DNA of 64,000 nt from Xanthomonas indica. GTDB lineage: Bacteria; Pseudomonadota; Gammaproteobacteria; Xanthomonadales; Xanthomonadaceae. The position numbers and the translations under genes are program-made. The notes beneath the pieces are model-generated. The model searched no databases and had not been told where the DNA came from. It saw only the letters and a program-made list of their open reading frames with translations. The number at the start of each line of letters is the position of its first letter. Position 1 is the stretch's first letter. Positions 10,101 to 18,058 of this stretch are shown here, piece by piece. Location: the NCBI RefSeq assembly GCF_040529045.1, contig NZ_CP131914.1, positions 257,001 through 321,000 of the forward strand, in the 5' to 3' direction.

Positions 10101-10302
10101 ACTGCTCGATCAGCTGGGTGACGGTGTTCTCCACCGTCTGCGCCGAGGCGCCGGTGTAGGTGGCGCGCACGGTGATGGTGGGCGGCGCCATGTGCGGATA
10201 GCGTTCGACCGGCAGCCCATGGATGGCCAGCATGCCGATCAGGACGATGACGATGGCCATGACCCAGGCCACCACCGGGTGGTTGACGAAGAAGCGCGAC
10301 AT
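7174..10302 (-). CDS. RND multidrug efflux permease, HAE1 (AcrB/MexB-like)
   Basis: Inner-membrane proton-driven drug exporter, 1042 residues, full family length. The N-terminus MSRFFVNHPVVAWVMAI is diagnostic. The proton-relay aspartate pair in TM4 is present (GLLVDDAIVVVENVER), as are the paired periplasmic loops and the 12-TM arrangement. It is the middle gene of the operon: the adaptor stops 10 bp upstream and the outer-membrane gene overlaps its 3' end. Likely exports hydrophobic drugs, plant phenolics or detergents; this is inference from the family. Confidence 0.96.
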   Translation of the reverse strand: MSRFFVNHPVVAWVMAIVIVLIGMLAIHGLPVERYPHMAPPTITVRATYTGASAQTVENTVTQLIEQSQQSLDHLLYMTSTSASDGTAQVNLVFETGTNADTAQVQVQNQLQSVMSVLPQAVQQNGLVITKSSGSLFEVVAFTSDDGSMDNFDVANYMESNIDDQISRVSGVGNIQPLGSEYAMRIWLDPEKLRKYALMPSDVENALQSQNTDVSAGEIGGQPALRGQRLDATVTTRSRLQTPAQFGAIVLKSDASGAAVHLSDVARIGLGPETYDSITRFNGKPSASLGIELNSDANAVETSRAIDQRLQELKQYWPHGFNYHIAFSTTPFVTTSIKEVVITLIEAVLLVVAVMYLFLQNWRATLIPTIAVPVVLMGTFGVLAAFGYSINTLTMFAMVLAIGLLVDDAIVVVENVERVMGQEGLPPKEATLRSMQQIGGALVGIVLVLTAVFVPMAFFNGVTGVIYRQFSITIAASMILSVLVAMTLTPALCVTILKPLHQGEAPIGSHGRLGWFFVWFNTRFRHLSERYRTLVERVLGRRALGLVAYALLIAVTGLLLWRLPGAFLPDEDEGMLNVLVKLPAGSTLEQTLAVTDRLTKAALKDPGVRSVLSSAGFSVTGAGQNVGMAFVRLKDWDDRDDDAATIADHLNKALADVPDAELFVTSPPAITGLGDASGFTFELMDYEGAGHAALVAARDKLLRLAQHDPKLMNVRYASLEDAPVYAVKIDDAKAQALGVDPGDINATLNSALGGDFVNNFIYKGRIKKVFVQGDADARMAPQDLDRWTVRNAGGDMVPMSAFTRSHWTSAPAALERYNGVSAMELTGQAVPGVSSGAAMDAMAELSKQLPHGFGYAWSDMAYQEKLSANQAPALYAISLLFVFLCLVALYESWSIPFAVMLAVPVGVFGAVLLMTLRGLENDVYFQVGLLTTVGLAAKNGILIVEFARDLEHRGESLLAATLHAVQMRLRPILMTSLAFLLGVLPLVFSKGAGSAARHSLGTGVTGGTLASITLGLFFVPLFYVIVRRMFPGRPAATEEAQA

Positions 10303-10312
10303 GCGGGAGTCC

Positions 10313-11503
10313 TCAGTCGGCCTGGGCGTCGTCGCCCGGCAGCGTCGGCGCGGCGTCGAGCTGGGCGGCGGTGACCGGATACGGCTGCGCCGGCTTGCCG
10401 AGTTCGGCGCGGCTGCCGTTGACCACGATCAGGCGCTCGCCCGGCTTGAGCCCGGACTCCACCACCCAGTCGTGGCCCAGGGCCTCGCCGGTGCGGATGT
10501 GCCGCTCCACCACCTTGTCGTGCGCGTCGAGCAGCTTGACCAGCGGCTCGCCCTTGCTGTCGCGGGTCACCGCCTGCTGCGGCACCAGCACGGCGCCCTG
10601 GTCGGTGGCCATCGGCAACACCGCGCGCAGGTACATGCCCGGCAGCAGCAGGTGCTCGGGATTGGGCACCACCGCGCGCAGGGTGACGTTGCCGGTGCCG
10701 GCGTTGACCTGGGTGCCGACGAATTCGAGGGTGCCGGCATGCGGGTAGGTGCTGCCGTCCTCCAGCCGCACCTGCACCTGCGCCTTGCCGTCGATGGCGT
10801 GGATCTGCCCGGCATCGAGCTGGCGGCGCAGCGCCAGCATCTGCGTGCTGGACTGGGTGACGTCCAGGTAGATCGGGTCCAGCCGCTGGATGGTGGTCAG
10901 CGCTGCGTCCTGCGCGGCGGTGAGCAACGCGCCGACGGTGTAGGCGGAGGTGCCGATGGTGCCGGAGATCGGTGCGGTGATGCGGGTGTAGTCGAGATTG
11001 ATCCGCGCCGCCTGCAGCGCCGCCTTGGCCGCGACCACCGCCGCCTCGTCCTGGTGCAGGGTGGACAGCGCGTCGTCGGCGTCCTGCTTGCTGGCCGCAT
11101 CCATGTCGGTGAGCGTGCGGGTGCGCTCGGCCTTGGGCCGTGCGCTGGCCAGCGCCGCCTCGGCCTGCACCAGGTTGCCGCGGGCGATGTCGTAGGCGGC
11201 CTGGTACGGTGCCGGGTCGATCACGTACAGCGCCTGCCCGGCCTTGACCTCCTGGCCCTCCTGGAACAGGCGCTGGCGCAGCAGCCCGCCGACTTGCGGG
11301 CGCACGTCGGCGGTCTCGTAGGCCACGGTGCGACCGGCCAGGGTGCGCTCGACCGGCAGCGTACGTGCGCCCAGGGTCAGCACCCCCACCCGCGGCGGCG
11401 GCGCAGCCGCTGGCTTGTCGCCGGAGCAGCCTCCGGCCACGGCAATGGCCAGCACGACGGCACAGCGAAGGGGACGACGAGGCGCCTGGAGAAGGTCGGA
11501 CAT
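10313..11503 (-). CDS. RND efflux periplasmic adaptor (AcrA/MexA-like) lipoprotein
   Basis: Membrane-fusion protein linking pump and outer-membrane channel, 396 residues. The N-terminus is a lipoprotein signal ending AVAGGC (acyl Cys about residue 26). Order visible: beta-barrel/lipoyl part with VRPQVGGLLRQRLFQEGQEVKAG, the helical hairpin ([18 protein letters not shown] region), then the second lipoyl half containing ITAPISGTIG and the C-terminal barrel. First gene of the operon, transcribed away from the divergent PQQ dehydrogenase. No TetR- or LysR-type regulator sits beside it, unlike most such operons. Confidence 0.93.
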   Translation of the reverse strand: MSDLLQAPRRPLRCAVVLAIAVAGGCSGDKPAAAPPPRVGVLTLGARTLPVERTLAGRTVAYETADVRPQVGGLLRQRLFQEGQEVKAGQALYVIDPAPYQAAYDIARGNLVQAEAALASARPKAERTRTLTDMDAASKQDADDALSTLHQDEAAVVAAKAALQAARINLDYTRITAPISGTIGTSAYTVGALLTAAQDAALTTIQRLDPIYLDVTQSSTQMLALRRQLDAGQIHAIDGKAQVQVRLEDGSTYPHAGTLEFVGTQVNAGTGNVTLRAVVPNPEHLLLPGMYLRAVLPMATDQGAVLVPQQAVTRDSKGEPLVKLLDAHDKVVERHIRTGEALGHDWVVESGLKPGERLIVVNGSRAELGKPAQPYPVTAAQLDAAPTLPGDDAQAD

Positions 11504-11801
11504 GGGGAGTGGGGCTGGGAAGAAACGCGCAACGCTACTCCACGGATGTGTCGCATCGCACCATCCCTGTAACAGTGCGTTGTACGGGCTTCACCAAGGT
11601 CGGAGAAACGTCGGAAACCGGCACGCAGCATCGCATCGGCGAACGTCGTCGTTCGTTCTATTACCGAACACAAATGCGATAATCGCCCAATCTGCCGACG
11701 TGCTTTCCCGCCGCGGCATGTCATCGTGCGCACGCCCCGCCTTCGCCGCGCTCGTGGCCGGTCGCGGACGCCGTGCGTCTCCCCTGCAGAGGATCGAAAA
11801 C
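11504..11801. promoter_or_regulatory. Divergent promoter region (efflux operon / PQQ dehydrogenase)
   Basis: The 298-bp gap separates the efflux operon (minus) from quiA (plus). Around 11650-11690 it is markedly AT-richer than its surroundings. It holds an inverted pair GTTCG-N9-CGAAC (11651-11669) and the palindrome described at 11674-11688. A possible sigma70 site for quiA is GATAAT (11678-11683) with a weak -35 GTTCTA at 17-bp spacing, so the -10 lies inside the palindrome. Confidence 0.5.
11674..11688 (+). promoter_or_regulatory. Putative IclR-family (PcaR/PcaU-type) operator before quiA
   Basis: ATGCGATAATCGCCC contains the perfect palindrome GCGAT-A-ATCGC. It shares CGATAATCGC with the site I recall for PcaR-type regulators (GTTCGATAATCGCAC). 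Related sites stand in front of the other quinate unit at 19669-19727. Overlap with the likely -10 suits a regulator that controls RNA polymerase directly. No regulator gene of this type is in the window. Confidence 0.5.
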
Positions 11802-14231
11802 GTGCAAACCCAATCGGATGTGTCGGCCGGCGGCCGGATCGTGCTGTGGAGCGTCGGCCTGCTGCTGGCGCTGATCGGGCTGGCGCTGCTGGTCGGCGGC
11901 ATCCGCCTGGCCACGCTCGGCGGCAGCCCCTACTTCCTGGCGATGGGCGCGGCCTGCGTGGCCTCGGCGGTGCTGGTGCTGCGGCGGCGCCCGGCCGGCG
12001 CCTGGCTGTACGCGCTGGCCTTCGTGCTGAGCGTGGCCTGGGCGTACTGGGACGCCGGCCTGGCGTTCTGGCCACTGGTGTCGCGGCTGATGATGCCGGC
12101 GGTGCTGGCGCTGCTGGTCGCCCTGGTCTACCCGACCCTGCGCCGCGCCCGCGGCCTGCCCGGCGGCCGCGGCGCGTATGCGCTGGCAGCGGTGCTGGCG
12201 CTGGCCTGCGCCGGCGGCCTGGCCGGCATGTTCGTGCCGCATCCGCCGGTGGCCGCCAGCGGCCCCGGGCCGGCACCGGTGCCGGTGACCCCGGCGCAGG
12301 CGCAGCGCGACTGGAGCCACTACGGCAACACCGCCGGCGGCAACCGCTTCGCCGCGCTGGACCAGATCGGCCGCGGCAACGTCGGCCAGTTGCAGGTGGC
12401 CTGGACCTACCGCACCGGCGATGTCGCCCTCAGCGACGGCAACGGTGCCGAGGACCAGACCACCCCGCTGCAGATCGGCGAAACGCTGTACGTGTGCACC
12501 CCGCACAACAACGTCATCGCGCTGGACGCCAGCAGCGGCCGGCAACTGTGGAAGCACGAGATCAATGCGCAGTCCTCGGTCTGGCAGCGCTGCCGCGGCC
12601 TGGCCTACTTCGATGCCGACGCGGCGCTGGCCCAGCCAACGGCGGCCAACGCGTCGCCGGTGGCGGCGGCGGTGCTGCCGGCCGGCGCCAACTGCCGGCG
12701 CCGCGTGCTGACCAACACCATCGACGCGCGGCTGATCGCGCTGGATGCGGACACCGGCGCGTTCTGCAGCGGCTTCGGCCAGAACGGCCAGGTCGACCTG
12801 AAGGCCGGCCTCGGCGCCGCACCCGATCCGTTCTACCAGTTGACCTCGGCGCCGACCGTGGCCGGGACCACGGTGGTGGTGGGCGGCCGCGTCGCCGACA
12901 ACGTCCAGGCCGACATGCCCGGCGGGGTGATCCGCGGCTTCGACGTGATCACCGGCGCACAGCGCTGGGCCTTCGACCCGGGCAATCCGCAGGACACGCA
13001 GCCGCCGGCCGCGGGCAAGACCTATGTGCGCAGCACGCCGAACGTGTGGGCGCCGATGTCCTACGACGCCGCCTCCAACACCGTGTTCCTGCCGATGGGC
13101 AGCCCGTCCACCGACCTGTACGGCGCCGAGCGCAGCGCGCTGGACCACCGCTTCGGCGCCTCGATCACCGCGCTGGATGCGAGCACCGGCAAGGTCAAGT
13201 GGGTCTACCAGACCGTGCACAACGATCTGTGGGACTTCGACCTGCCGATGCAGCCGAGCCTGATCGACTTCCCGATGGCCGACGGCCGCAAGGTGCCGGC
13301 GCTGATCATCGGCACCAAGGCCGGCCAGCTGTACGTGCTCGACCGCGCCACCGGCAAACCGCTGACCGAGGTCCGCGAGGTGCCGGTGAAGGCCGCCGAC
13401 ATCCCCCACGAACCGTATGCGCTGACCCAGCCGCTGTCGGTCGGCATGCCGCAGATCGGCACCAAGCACCTGACCGAAGCGGACATGTGGGGCGCCACCC
13501 TGCTGGACCAGATGCTGTGCCGCATCGCCTTCAAGAAGATGCGCTACGAAGGCCTGTATACCGCACCCGGCACCGACGTGTCGCTGAGCTTCCCCGGCTC
13601 GCTGGGCGGCATGAACTGGGGCGGGCTGTCGGTCGACCCGGTGCACGACGTGGTGTTCGCCAACGACATGCGCCTGGGCCTGTGGGTGCAGATGATCCCG
13701 CAGAAGGCCGAGAAGGCGGCCGCCTCCAGCGGCGGCGAGGCGGTCAACACCGGCATGGGCGCGGTGCCGCTGAAGGGCACGCCGTATGCGGTCAACAAGA
13801 ACCGTTTCCTGTCGGCGCTGGGCATCCCCTGCCAGGCGCCACCGTTCGGCACGTTGAGCGCGATCGACCTGAAGACCCGAAGCATCGCCTGGCAGGTGCC
13901 GGTGGGCACCGTGCAGGACACCGGCCCGCTCGGCTTCAAGATGCACCTGCCGATTCCGGTCGGCATGCCGACCCTGGGCGGTACCCTGGCCACGCAGAGC
14001 GGCCTGGTGTTCATCGCCGGCACCCAGGACTACTACCTGCGCGCGTTCGACAGCGGCACCGGCAAGGAACTGTGGAAGGCGCGGCTGCCGGTGGGCAGCC
14101 AGGGCGGTCCGATGACCTACGTGTCGGCCAAGACCGGCAAGCAGTACGTGGTGATCACCGCCGGCGGCGCGCGGCAGTCTCCGGACCGCGGCGACTACGT
14201 GATCGCCTACGCCCTGCCCAACGCCAAGTAG
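11802..14231 (+). CDS. quiA: Membrane-bound PQQ-dependent quinate/shikimate (or glucose) dehydrogenase
   Basis: Quinoprotein that oxidises a polyol/cyclitol on the periplasmic face and passes electrons to ubiquinone. 809 residues: about five N-terminal TM helices (residues ~10-150), then the eight-bladed PQQ propeller. Visible family motifs: TPLQIGETLYVCTPHN, WQRCRGL, VHNDLWDFDLP (near residue 473), TKAGQLYVLDR (near 505) and GGARQSPDRGDYVIAYALP at the end. The GTG at 11802 follows a purine-rich CAGAGGA and is preferred over upstream frames. Sequence alone does not separate glucose from quinate enzymes. The facing genes for exported dehydroquinate dehydratase, porin and aromatic-acid permease favour quinate/shikimate. 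Confidence 0.85.
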   Translation: MQTQSDVSAGGRIVLWSVGLLLALIGLALLVGGIRLATLGGSPYFLAMGAACVASAVLVLRRRPAGAWLYALAFVLSVAWAYWDAGLAFWPLVSRLMMPAVLALLVALVYPTLRRARGLPGGRGAYALAAVLALACAGGLAGMFVPHPPVAASGPGPAPVPVTPAQAQRDWSHYGNTAGGNRFAALDQIGRGNVGQLQVAWTYRTGDVALSDGNGAEDQTTPLQIGETLYVCTPHNNVIALDASSGRQLWKHEINAQSSVWQRCRGLAYFDADAALAQPTAANASPVAAAVLPAGANCRRRVLTNTIDARLIALDADTGAFCSGFGQNGQVDLKAGLGAAPDPFYQLTSAPTVAGTTVVVGGRVADNVQADMPGGVIRGFDVITGAQRWAFDPGNPQDTQPPAAGKTYVRSTPNVWAPMSYDAASNTVFLPMGSPSTDLYGAERSALDHRFGASITALDASTGKVKWVYQTVHNDLWDFDLPMQPSLIDFPMADGRKVPALIIGTKAGQLYVLDRATGKPLTEVREVPVKAADIPHEPYALTQPLSVGMPQIGTKHLTEADMWGATLLDQMLCRIAFKKMRYEGLYTAPGTDVSLSFPGSLGGMNWGGLSVDPVHDVVFANDMRLGLWVQMIPQKAEKAAASSGGEAVNTGMGAVPLKGTPYAVNKNRFLSALGIPCQAPPFGTLSAIDLKTRSIAWQVPVGTVQDTGPLGFKMHLPIPVGMPTLGGTLATQSGLVFIAGTQDYYLRAFDSGTGKELWKARLPVGSQGGPMTYVSAKTGKQYVVITAGGARQSPDRGDYVIAYALPNAK

Positions 14232-14243
14232 GCAGACGTCGTC

Positions 14244-14271
14244 CCATTGCCACCGCACGCGGTGGCAATGG
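14244..14271. terminator. Perfect hairpin between convergent genes
   Basis: ccattgccaccg-cacg-cggtggcaatgg gives a perfect 12-bp stem with a 4-base loop, 12 bp after the quiA stop. There is no U-run on either side, so it may be a processing or stability hairpin rather than a classical intrinsic terminator. Confidence 0.55.
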
Positions 14272-14445
14272 ATGGCCTCGCGTTCGTCGGACCTCGTAGC
14301 GCCTCGACCGGGCGCAGCACGTCGGCCGACGATGGGTTACGGCGCCGCGCAGCGCGCGGTGGCGTAGGCCAGGCCGGCGCTGCCCGCACCGTCAAGCGCG
14401 GTGTTCTCGGCGTCGGCGCAGACGCGCGCCCGCGCCGCCCTGTCC

Positions 14446-15753
14446 TCAACGCGCCGGCTGCAGCCGCATCGTCAACACCGCGGCAATGGCCACCAGCAGC
14501 GGCAACGCCAGCACGTAGTACAGGTTGGCCGGTTGCCAGTTGGCGTCGACCAGCACGCCCACCGTCATCGGCGAGAGGATCGCGCCGACGCGGCCGATGC
14601 CGATCGCCCAGCCCAGGCCGGTGGTGCGCACGCTCGGCGCGAACACGATCGGCGCCAGCGCATACAGGCCGGCCATCGAGCCGAACAGCGCCGCGCCGAT
14701 CACGAAGGCCACCGGGAAGGCCAATTGCAGCTGCGCACCCAGCGTGGCGAACGCGGCCATGCCCAGTGCGGCGATCAGGAAGCTGGCCGCGGTCAACCGC
14801 GGCAGCGCGACGCGTGCGGCCAGCGCGCCGAACACCGCGCCGCCGACGATGCCGCCCAGGTTCAGCAGCACGCCGCCGGTGACGCCCTGTTCGGCCGACA
14901 GCCCGGCTTGCACCAGCAGTTTCGGCGTCCAGCTCAGCACGAAATAGAAGGCGAACATGTGCATGAAAAAGCCCAAGGCGATCAGCACGCTGTTGCGGCG
15001 CAGGCGCGGGGTGAACAGCGCCGCGTAGCCGGCCTTCTCCTGTACCGGCGGGCGCGGCGGCAGCGCGTCGAGCGTCGGTGCGCGCATGCGCGCCAGCAGC
15101 GCGTTGAGCCGCGCCAGCGCATCCGGCGGGCGGCGGCTGAGCAGGAAATCCAGCGACTCCGGCAGCAGCGCCAGCACCACCGGGATGCACAGCAGCGAGG
15201 CGAGTGCGCCGAACAGGAAGGCCGCGTGCCAGCCCCATCGTTCCAGCAGCACCGCGGCGATCAGCCCGCCCAGCGTGGCGCCGATGGGATAGCCGGTGGC
15301 CTGCAGCGCCACCGCCGTGCTGCGCCACCTCGGGCTGGCGTATTCGGCAGTGATCACGCCCACGCCGGCGAGCATGCCGCCGATGCCGATGCCGGTGAAC
15401 ACGCGCAGCGCGGCCAGTTGCCAGATGTCCTGCGCCAGCGCCGAGGCGGCCATGCCGACGGTCAGGATCACCAGGCAGCACAGGATCATGCTGCGCCGGC
15501 CCCAGCGGTCGGCCAGCGGCGCCAGCAGCAGCGAGCCCAGCGCCATGCCCACCAGCCCGGCGCTCAGCGCAATCCCCAGCAGCTTGCCGGACAAATGCCA
15601 GGCCTCGGATACGTGCGGGGCGATGAAGGCCATCACCATCACGTCGAACCCGTCCAGCATGTTCAACAGCACGCAGACCGCGATCGCCGTCCACTGGAAA
15701 CCGCTCATGCGGTCCAGGACGAGCGCGGTGGGCGGGGCGGCGGCATGGCTCAT
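14446..15753 (-). CDS. MFS permease, aromatic acid:H+ symporter (AAHS) type
   Basis: Inner-membrane transporter of 435 residues with 12 predicted helices. AAHS hallmarks: the N-terminal NMLDGFDVMVMAFIAP (conserved Asp in TM1), the cytoplasmic loop LADRWGRRSM between TM2 and TM3, and the TM4-5 motif GIGIGGMLAGVGVITAEYA. Relatives (PcaK, BenK, quinate and shikimate permeases) import protocatechuate, benzoate and similar acids. Last of four minus-strand genes with exported quinate enzymes. It would import the end product (protocatechuate/dehydroshikimate) or quinate itself. Confidence 0.87.
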   Translation of the reverse strand: MSHAAAPPTALVLDRMSGFQWTAIAVCVLLNMLDGFDVMVMAFIAPHVSEAWHLSGKLLGIALSAGLVGMALGSLLLAPLADRWGRRSMILCCLVILTVGMAASALAQDIWQLAALRVFTGIGIGGMLAGVGVITAEYASPRWRSTAVALQATGYPIGATLGGLIAAVLLERWGWHAAFLFGALASLLCIPVVLALLPESLDFLLSRRPPDALARLNALLARMRAPTLDALPPRPPVQEKAGYAALFTPRLRRNSVLIALGFFMHMFAFYFVLSWTPKLLVQAGLSAEQGVTGGVLLNLGGIVGGAVFGALAARVALPRLTAASFLIAALGMAAFATLGAQLQLAFPVAFVIGAALFGSMAGLYALAPIVFAPSVRTTGLGWAIGIGRVGAILSPMTVGVLVDANWQPANLYYVLALPLLVAIAAVLTMRLQPAR

Positions 15754-15801
15754 GGGGTCACTCCTGCAGGAACGGCGAACGAGAACCGCGGCGAGGCGGC
15801 G

Positions 15802-16692
15802 TCACTGGGCGGGCGCGGCCGCGTGCAGGGCATCGAGCGCCTGCCGCAGGCGTGCCGCATCGATCTGGCCCGGAGCCGAGGCGCTGCCGAGCATGCCGAA
15901 GGTCAGGCTCTGCCCGAAGGTGCCGCCGGACAGCCGCGACACCGCACCCAGCGGCCCCATCGCCATGGTCAGCAACGGCTGGCCGCTGCGCTGGCGCAGT
16001 TGCCAGGTGGCGTCCAGCAGGTGCAGCACGTCGCCCGGATCGCGCGGCATCACCGCGATCTTCAGCACGTCGGCGCCCAGCGCCTGCTGCCGCTGCAGCC
16101 GCGCCACCATCTCCGCCACAGGCGGGGTGGCATGGAAGTCATGGCTGGACATCACCACGTACACGCCCTGCCGGTGCGCATGCTCCACCAGCTGCCGCAG
16201 CACCGCCGGGTCGCGGACCATCTCCACGTCGAGCAGGTCGGCGAAGCGCGCATCCAGCAGACGGGCGTACAGCGCACCGTAGGCGGCATCGTCGATCGCC
16301 ACCGCGCCGCCCTCGGCCTTGGTGCGGAAGGTCAGCAGCAGCGGCTTGCCGTGCAGCGCCTGCGCCACGCGCGGCCCCAATGCCGCCAGCGCCGCCGCGT
16401 CGGTGGCGCCGTCCATCAGGTCGATGCGCCACTCGGCCAGGTCCGCATCGGGGGAGGCGGCGATGCGCTGCGCCTGCGCCAACGCCTGCTCGGCGTCGTG
16501 CGCGGTGATCGGCACGATGATCTTGGGCAGGCCGGCACCGATGGCGAGCCCGCGGATCTGCAGGACGCGCGGCGCCGGCAGCGGGGTGGCCGCGGACGTC
16601 GCCGCGGGCGCCGCGGGTGCGGCCTGCAGCGGCGACGCCAGCAACAGGCCGACGCAGCACAGGAAGGTCAGTCGTCGTGGGAACAAGGGCAT
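15802..16692 (-). CDS. quiB: Exported type I 3-dehydroquinate dehydratase
   Basis: Converts 3-dehydroquinate to 3-dehydroshikimate through a Lys Schiff base. 296 residues. Residues 1-24 are a clear signal peptide (LTFLCCVGLLLASPLQA), which is wrong for biosynthetic AroD but expected of catabolic QuiB. The type I fold motifs are present: EWRID (88-91 region), FRTKAEGG, SSHDFH with catalytic His184, LKIAVMP with Schiff-base Lys211, and GPLGAVSRLSGGTFGQSLTFG-like substrate loop. Start ATG 16692 is set by the signal peptide. It sits between an AAHS permease and an OprB-type porin, and works on the product of the PQQ dehydrogenase. Confidence 0.88.
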   Translation of the reverse strand: MPLFPRRLTFLCCVGLLLASPLQAAPAAPAATSAATPLPAPRVLQIRGLAIGAGLPKIIVPITAHDAEQALAQAQRIAASPDADLAEWRIDLMDGATDAAALAALGPRVAQALHGKPLLLTFRTKAEGGAVAIDDAAYGALYARLLDARFADLLDVEMVRDPAVLRQLVEHAHRQGVYVVMSSHDFHATPPVAEMVARLQRQQALGADVLKIAVMPRDPGDVLHLLDATWQLRQRSGQPLLTMAMGPLGAVSRLSGGTFGQSLTFGMLGSASAPGQIDAARLRQALDALHAAAPAQ

Positions 16693-16729
16693 CGGGGTCG
16701 GCCTGGACAGGAAGGCGCGCAGCGCGCGC

Positions 16730-18058
16730 TCAGAAGGTGAGCTTGACCTGCAGCCCCACCGCCAGCGCGTTATCGGTGCGCGCATAGGCGAAGGTGCCGG
16801 GGTTGACGATGTACTGCACATCCGGCCGCAGCATCAGCCACGGCGTGAGCTGCGCGCTGTAGGACAGTTCGTAGAGTTCCTCGGCGGTATCGAGCGCGAA
16901 CACCGGCGCATCCGGGGGCACGCCGGCATCGAGCAACGCCGCGCGCCGCGCGTCGAGCAGGCGATGGTTGATGTCGGCGCCGACATAGCCCAGGGCGATG
17001 CGGTCCTGGCTGCGCCGACCGATGCCCTGGTACACGCCGCCCAGTGCGTACCAGCGGGTGATCTGCGCGGTGGCGCGGTCGGAGACCATGTACTGGGCGA
17101 AGCCGGTGAGGCCGCGGCCGCGTTCGCCGCCGGGGGAATACAGCTTCTGCTCCACCAGCAGGTAGGCGCCATCGCGGCCGGTGGTGGCGCGCGGATCCAG
17201 GCCCTTGCGCGGCACCCGCGAGGAGTCGTAGTAACCGCCGACCTTGTAGGTGCCCGGATAGGCGCCGCCGGCGCCCGGCGTCCAGGTGAGCTCGACCGGG
17301 AACAGCGAGCCGGTGGTGCCGCGCGCGTCCAGGTCGAAGGCGGTGTGCACGTTGTTGTTGGTGCTGGGGTTGACCTGGAACCAGCCGACCCGCAGGTTCG
17401 TCGCCGGCGTCAGTTGCTGCGCCGCCTCGGCGCCCCAGCGCGCGTTCGGATAGTTGTACCAGCCGCTGTTGCCGGACATCGCCAGCGGATGCGCGCAGAA
17501 CGCGGCGTTGACGAAGTTGGTCAGCAGCGTGTGCGCCCCGAACTGGTTGCCCATCGCGTAGAAGCCGGCCTTCACGTAAGTGCGCCCGTCGTTGAAGCGG
17601 CGGTCGTAGCTCAGTTCGGTCAGCCGGGTGAACTGGCCGCCGTAGGCTTCCTGGATCGGGAAGCGGTTGCCGAGCAGGTCGGCCGAGGTGCTGCGGCCGC
17701 GGCGGTCGTTGAGGGTCACATGCACTGTGCCGCCGTCCCAGCCGGCCAGTTTCGCCAGGTCCAGGTCCACGCCCAGCCGCACCTGCTGCGCATAGCGCGC
17801 ACCGCGCTCGCCGCGGCCGCCGTCGACCACGCCCATGGCTTCGCCGACGTAGTCGCCGCGGACGTTGACGCCGCGCTGCAGCCAGTCGCTGCGCGTGCCG
17901 TTCCAGTCGCCGCTGAAGGTGCTGTGCGCCAGGTCGGTGGCGTCCTGCGCGGCGGCGACCACCGGGAGCAAGGCGACGGCCGTGGCCATCAGCGACCAGG
18001 CCGGCAACCACGGCACGCGTCGCAGCGTGCGACCGCCAGCCGATGCGGCGCGGCTCAC
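16730..18058 (-). CDS. OprB-type outer-membrane porin (QuiX-like)
   Basis: Carbohydrate/organic-acid porin, 442 residues, predicted beta-barrel. The signal peptide lies within residues 15-41 (ends LLPVVAAAQD). Mature motifs: FSGDWNGTRSDWLQRGV near the N-terminus, GNRFPIQEAYGG, the WFQVNPSTN segment, and a terminal VGLQVKLTF with C-terminal Phe, typical of BAM substrates. The GTG start (18058) overlaps the stop of the upstream gene (GTGA), so translation is coupled. In Acinetobacter the quinate operon also carries a porin gene (quiX). Here it would admit quinate/shikimate to the periplasm. Confidence 0.85.
   Translation of the reverse strand: MSRAASAGGRTLRRVPWLPAWSLMATAVALLPVVAAAQDATDLAHSTFSGDWNGTRSDWLQRGVNVRGDYVGEAMGVVDGGRGERGARYAQQVRLGVDLDLAKLAGWDGGTVHVTLNDRRGRSTSADLLGNRFPIQEAYGGQFTRLTELSYDRRFNDGRTYVKAGFYAMGNQFGAHTLLTNFVNAAFCAHPLAMSGNSGWYNYPNARWGAEAAQQLTPATNLRVGWFQVNPSTNNNVHTAFDLDARGTTGSLFPVELTWTPGAGGAYPGTYKVGGYYDSSRVPRKGLDPRATTGRDGAYLLVEQKLYSPGGERGRGLTGFAQYMVSDRATAQITRWYALGGVYQGIGRRSQDRIALGYVGADINHRLLDARRAALLDAGVPPDAPVFALDTAEELYELSYSAQLTPWLMLRPDVQYIVNPGTFAYARTDNALAVGLQVKLTF

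Noticed and set aside
7309..10374. A 1021-codon plus-strand open frame across the RND pump gene
   Set aside because: Antisense shadow of the pump; His/Gln/Arg-rich with no domain.
11802..14231. Calling the PQQ enzyme simply glucose dehydrogenase (gcd)
   Set aside because: Family-level sequence fits both, but the neighbouring exported dehydroquinate dehydratase, porin and aromatic permease favour quinate/shikimate; left open in the entry.
11721..14258. Long open frames overlapping the PQQ dehydrogenase on both strands
   Set aside because: The dehydrogenase frame has all family motifs; the others are Arg/Gly/Ala-rich shadows.
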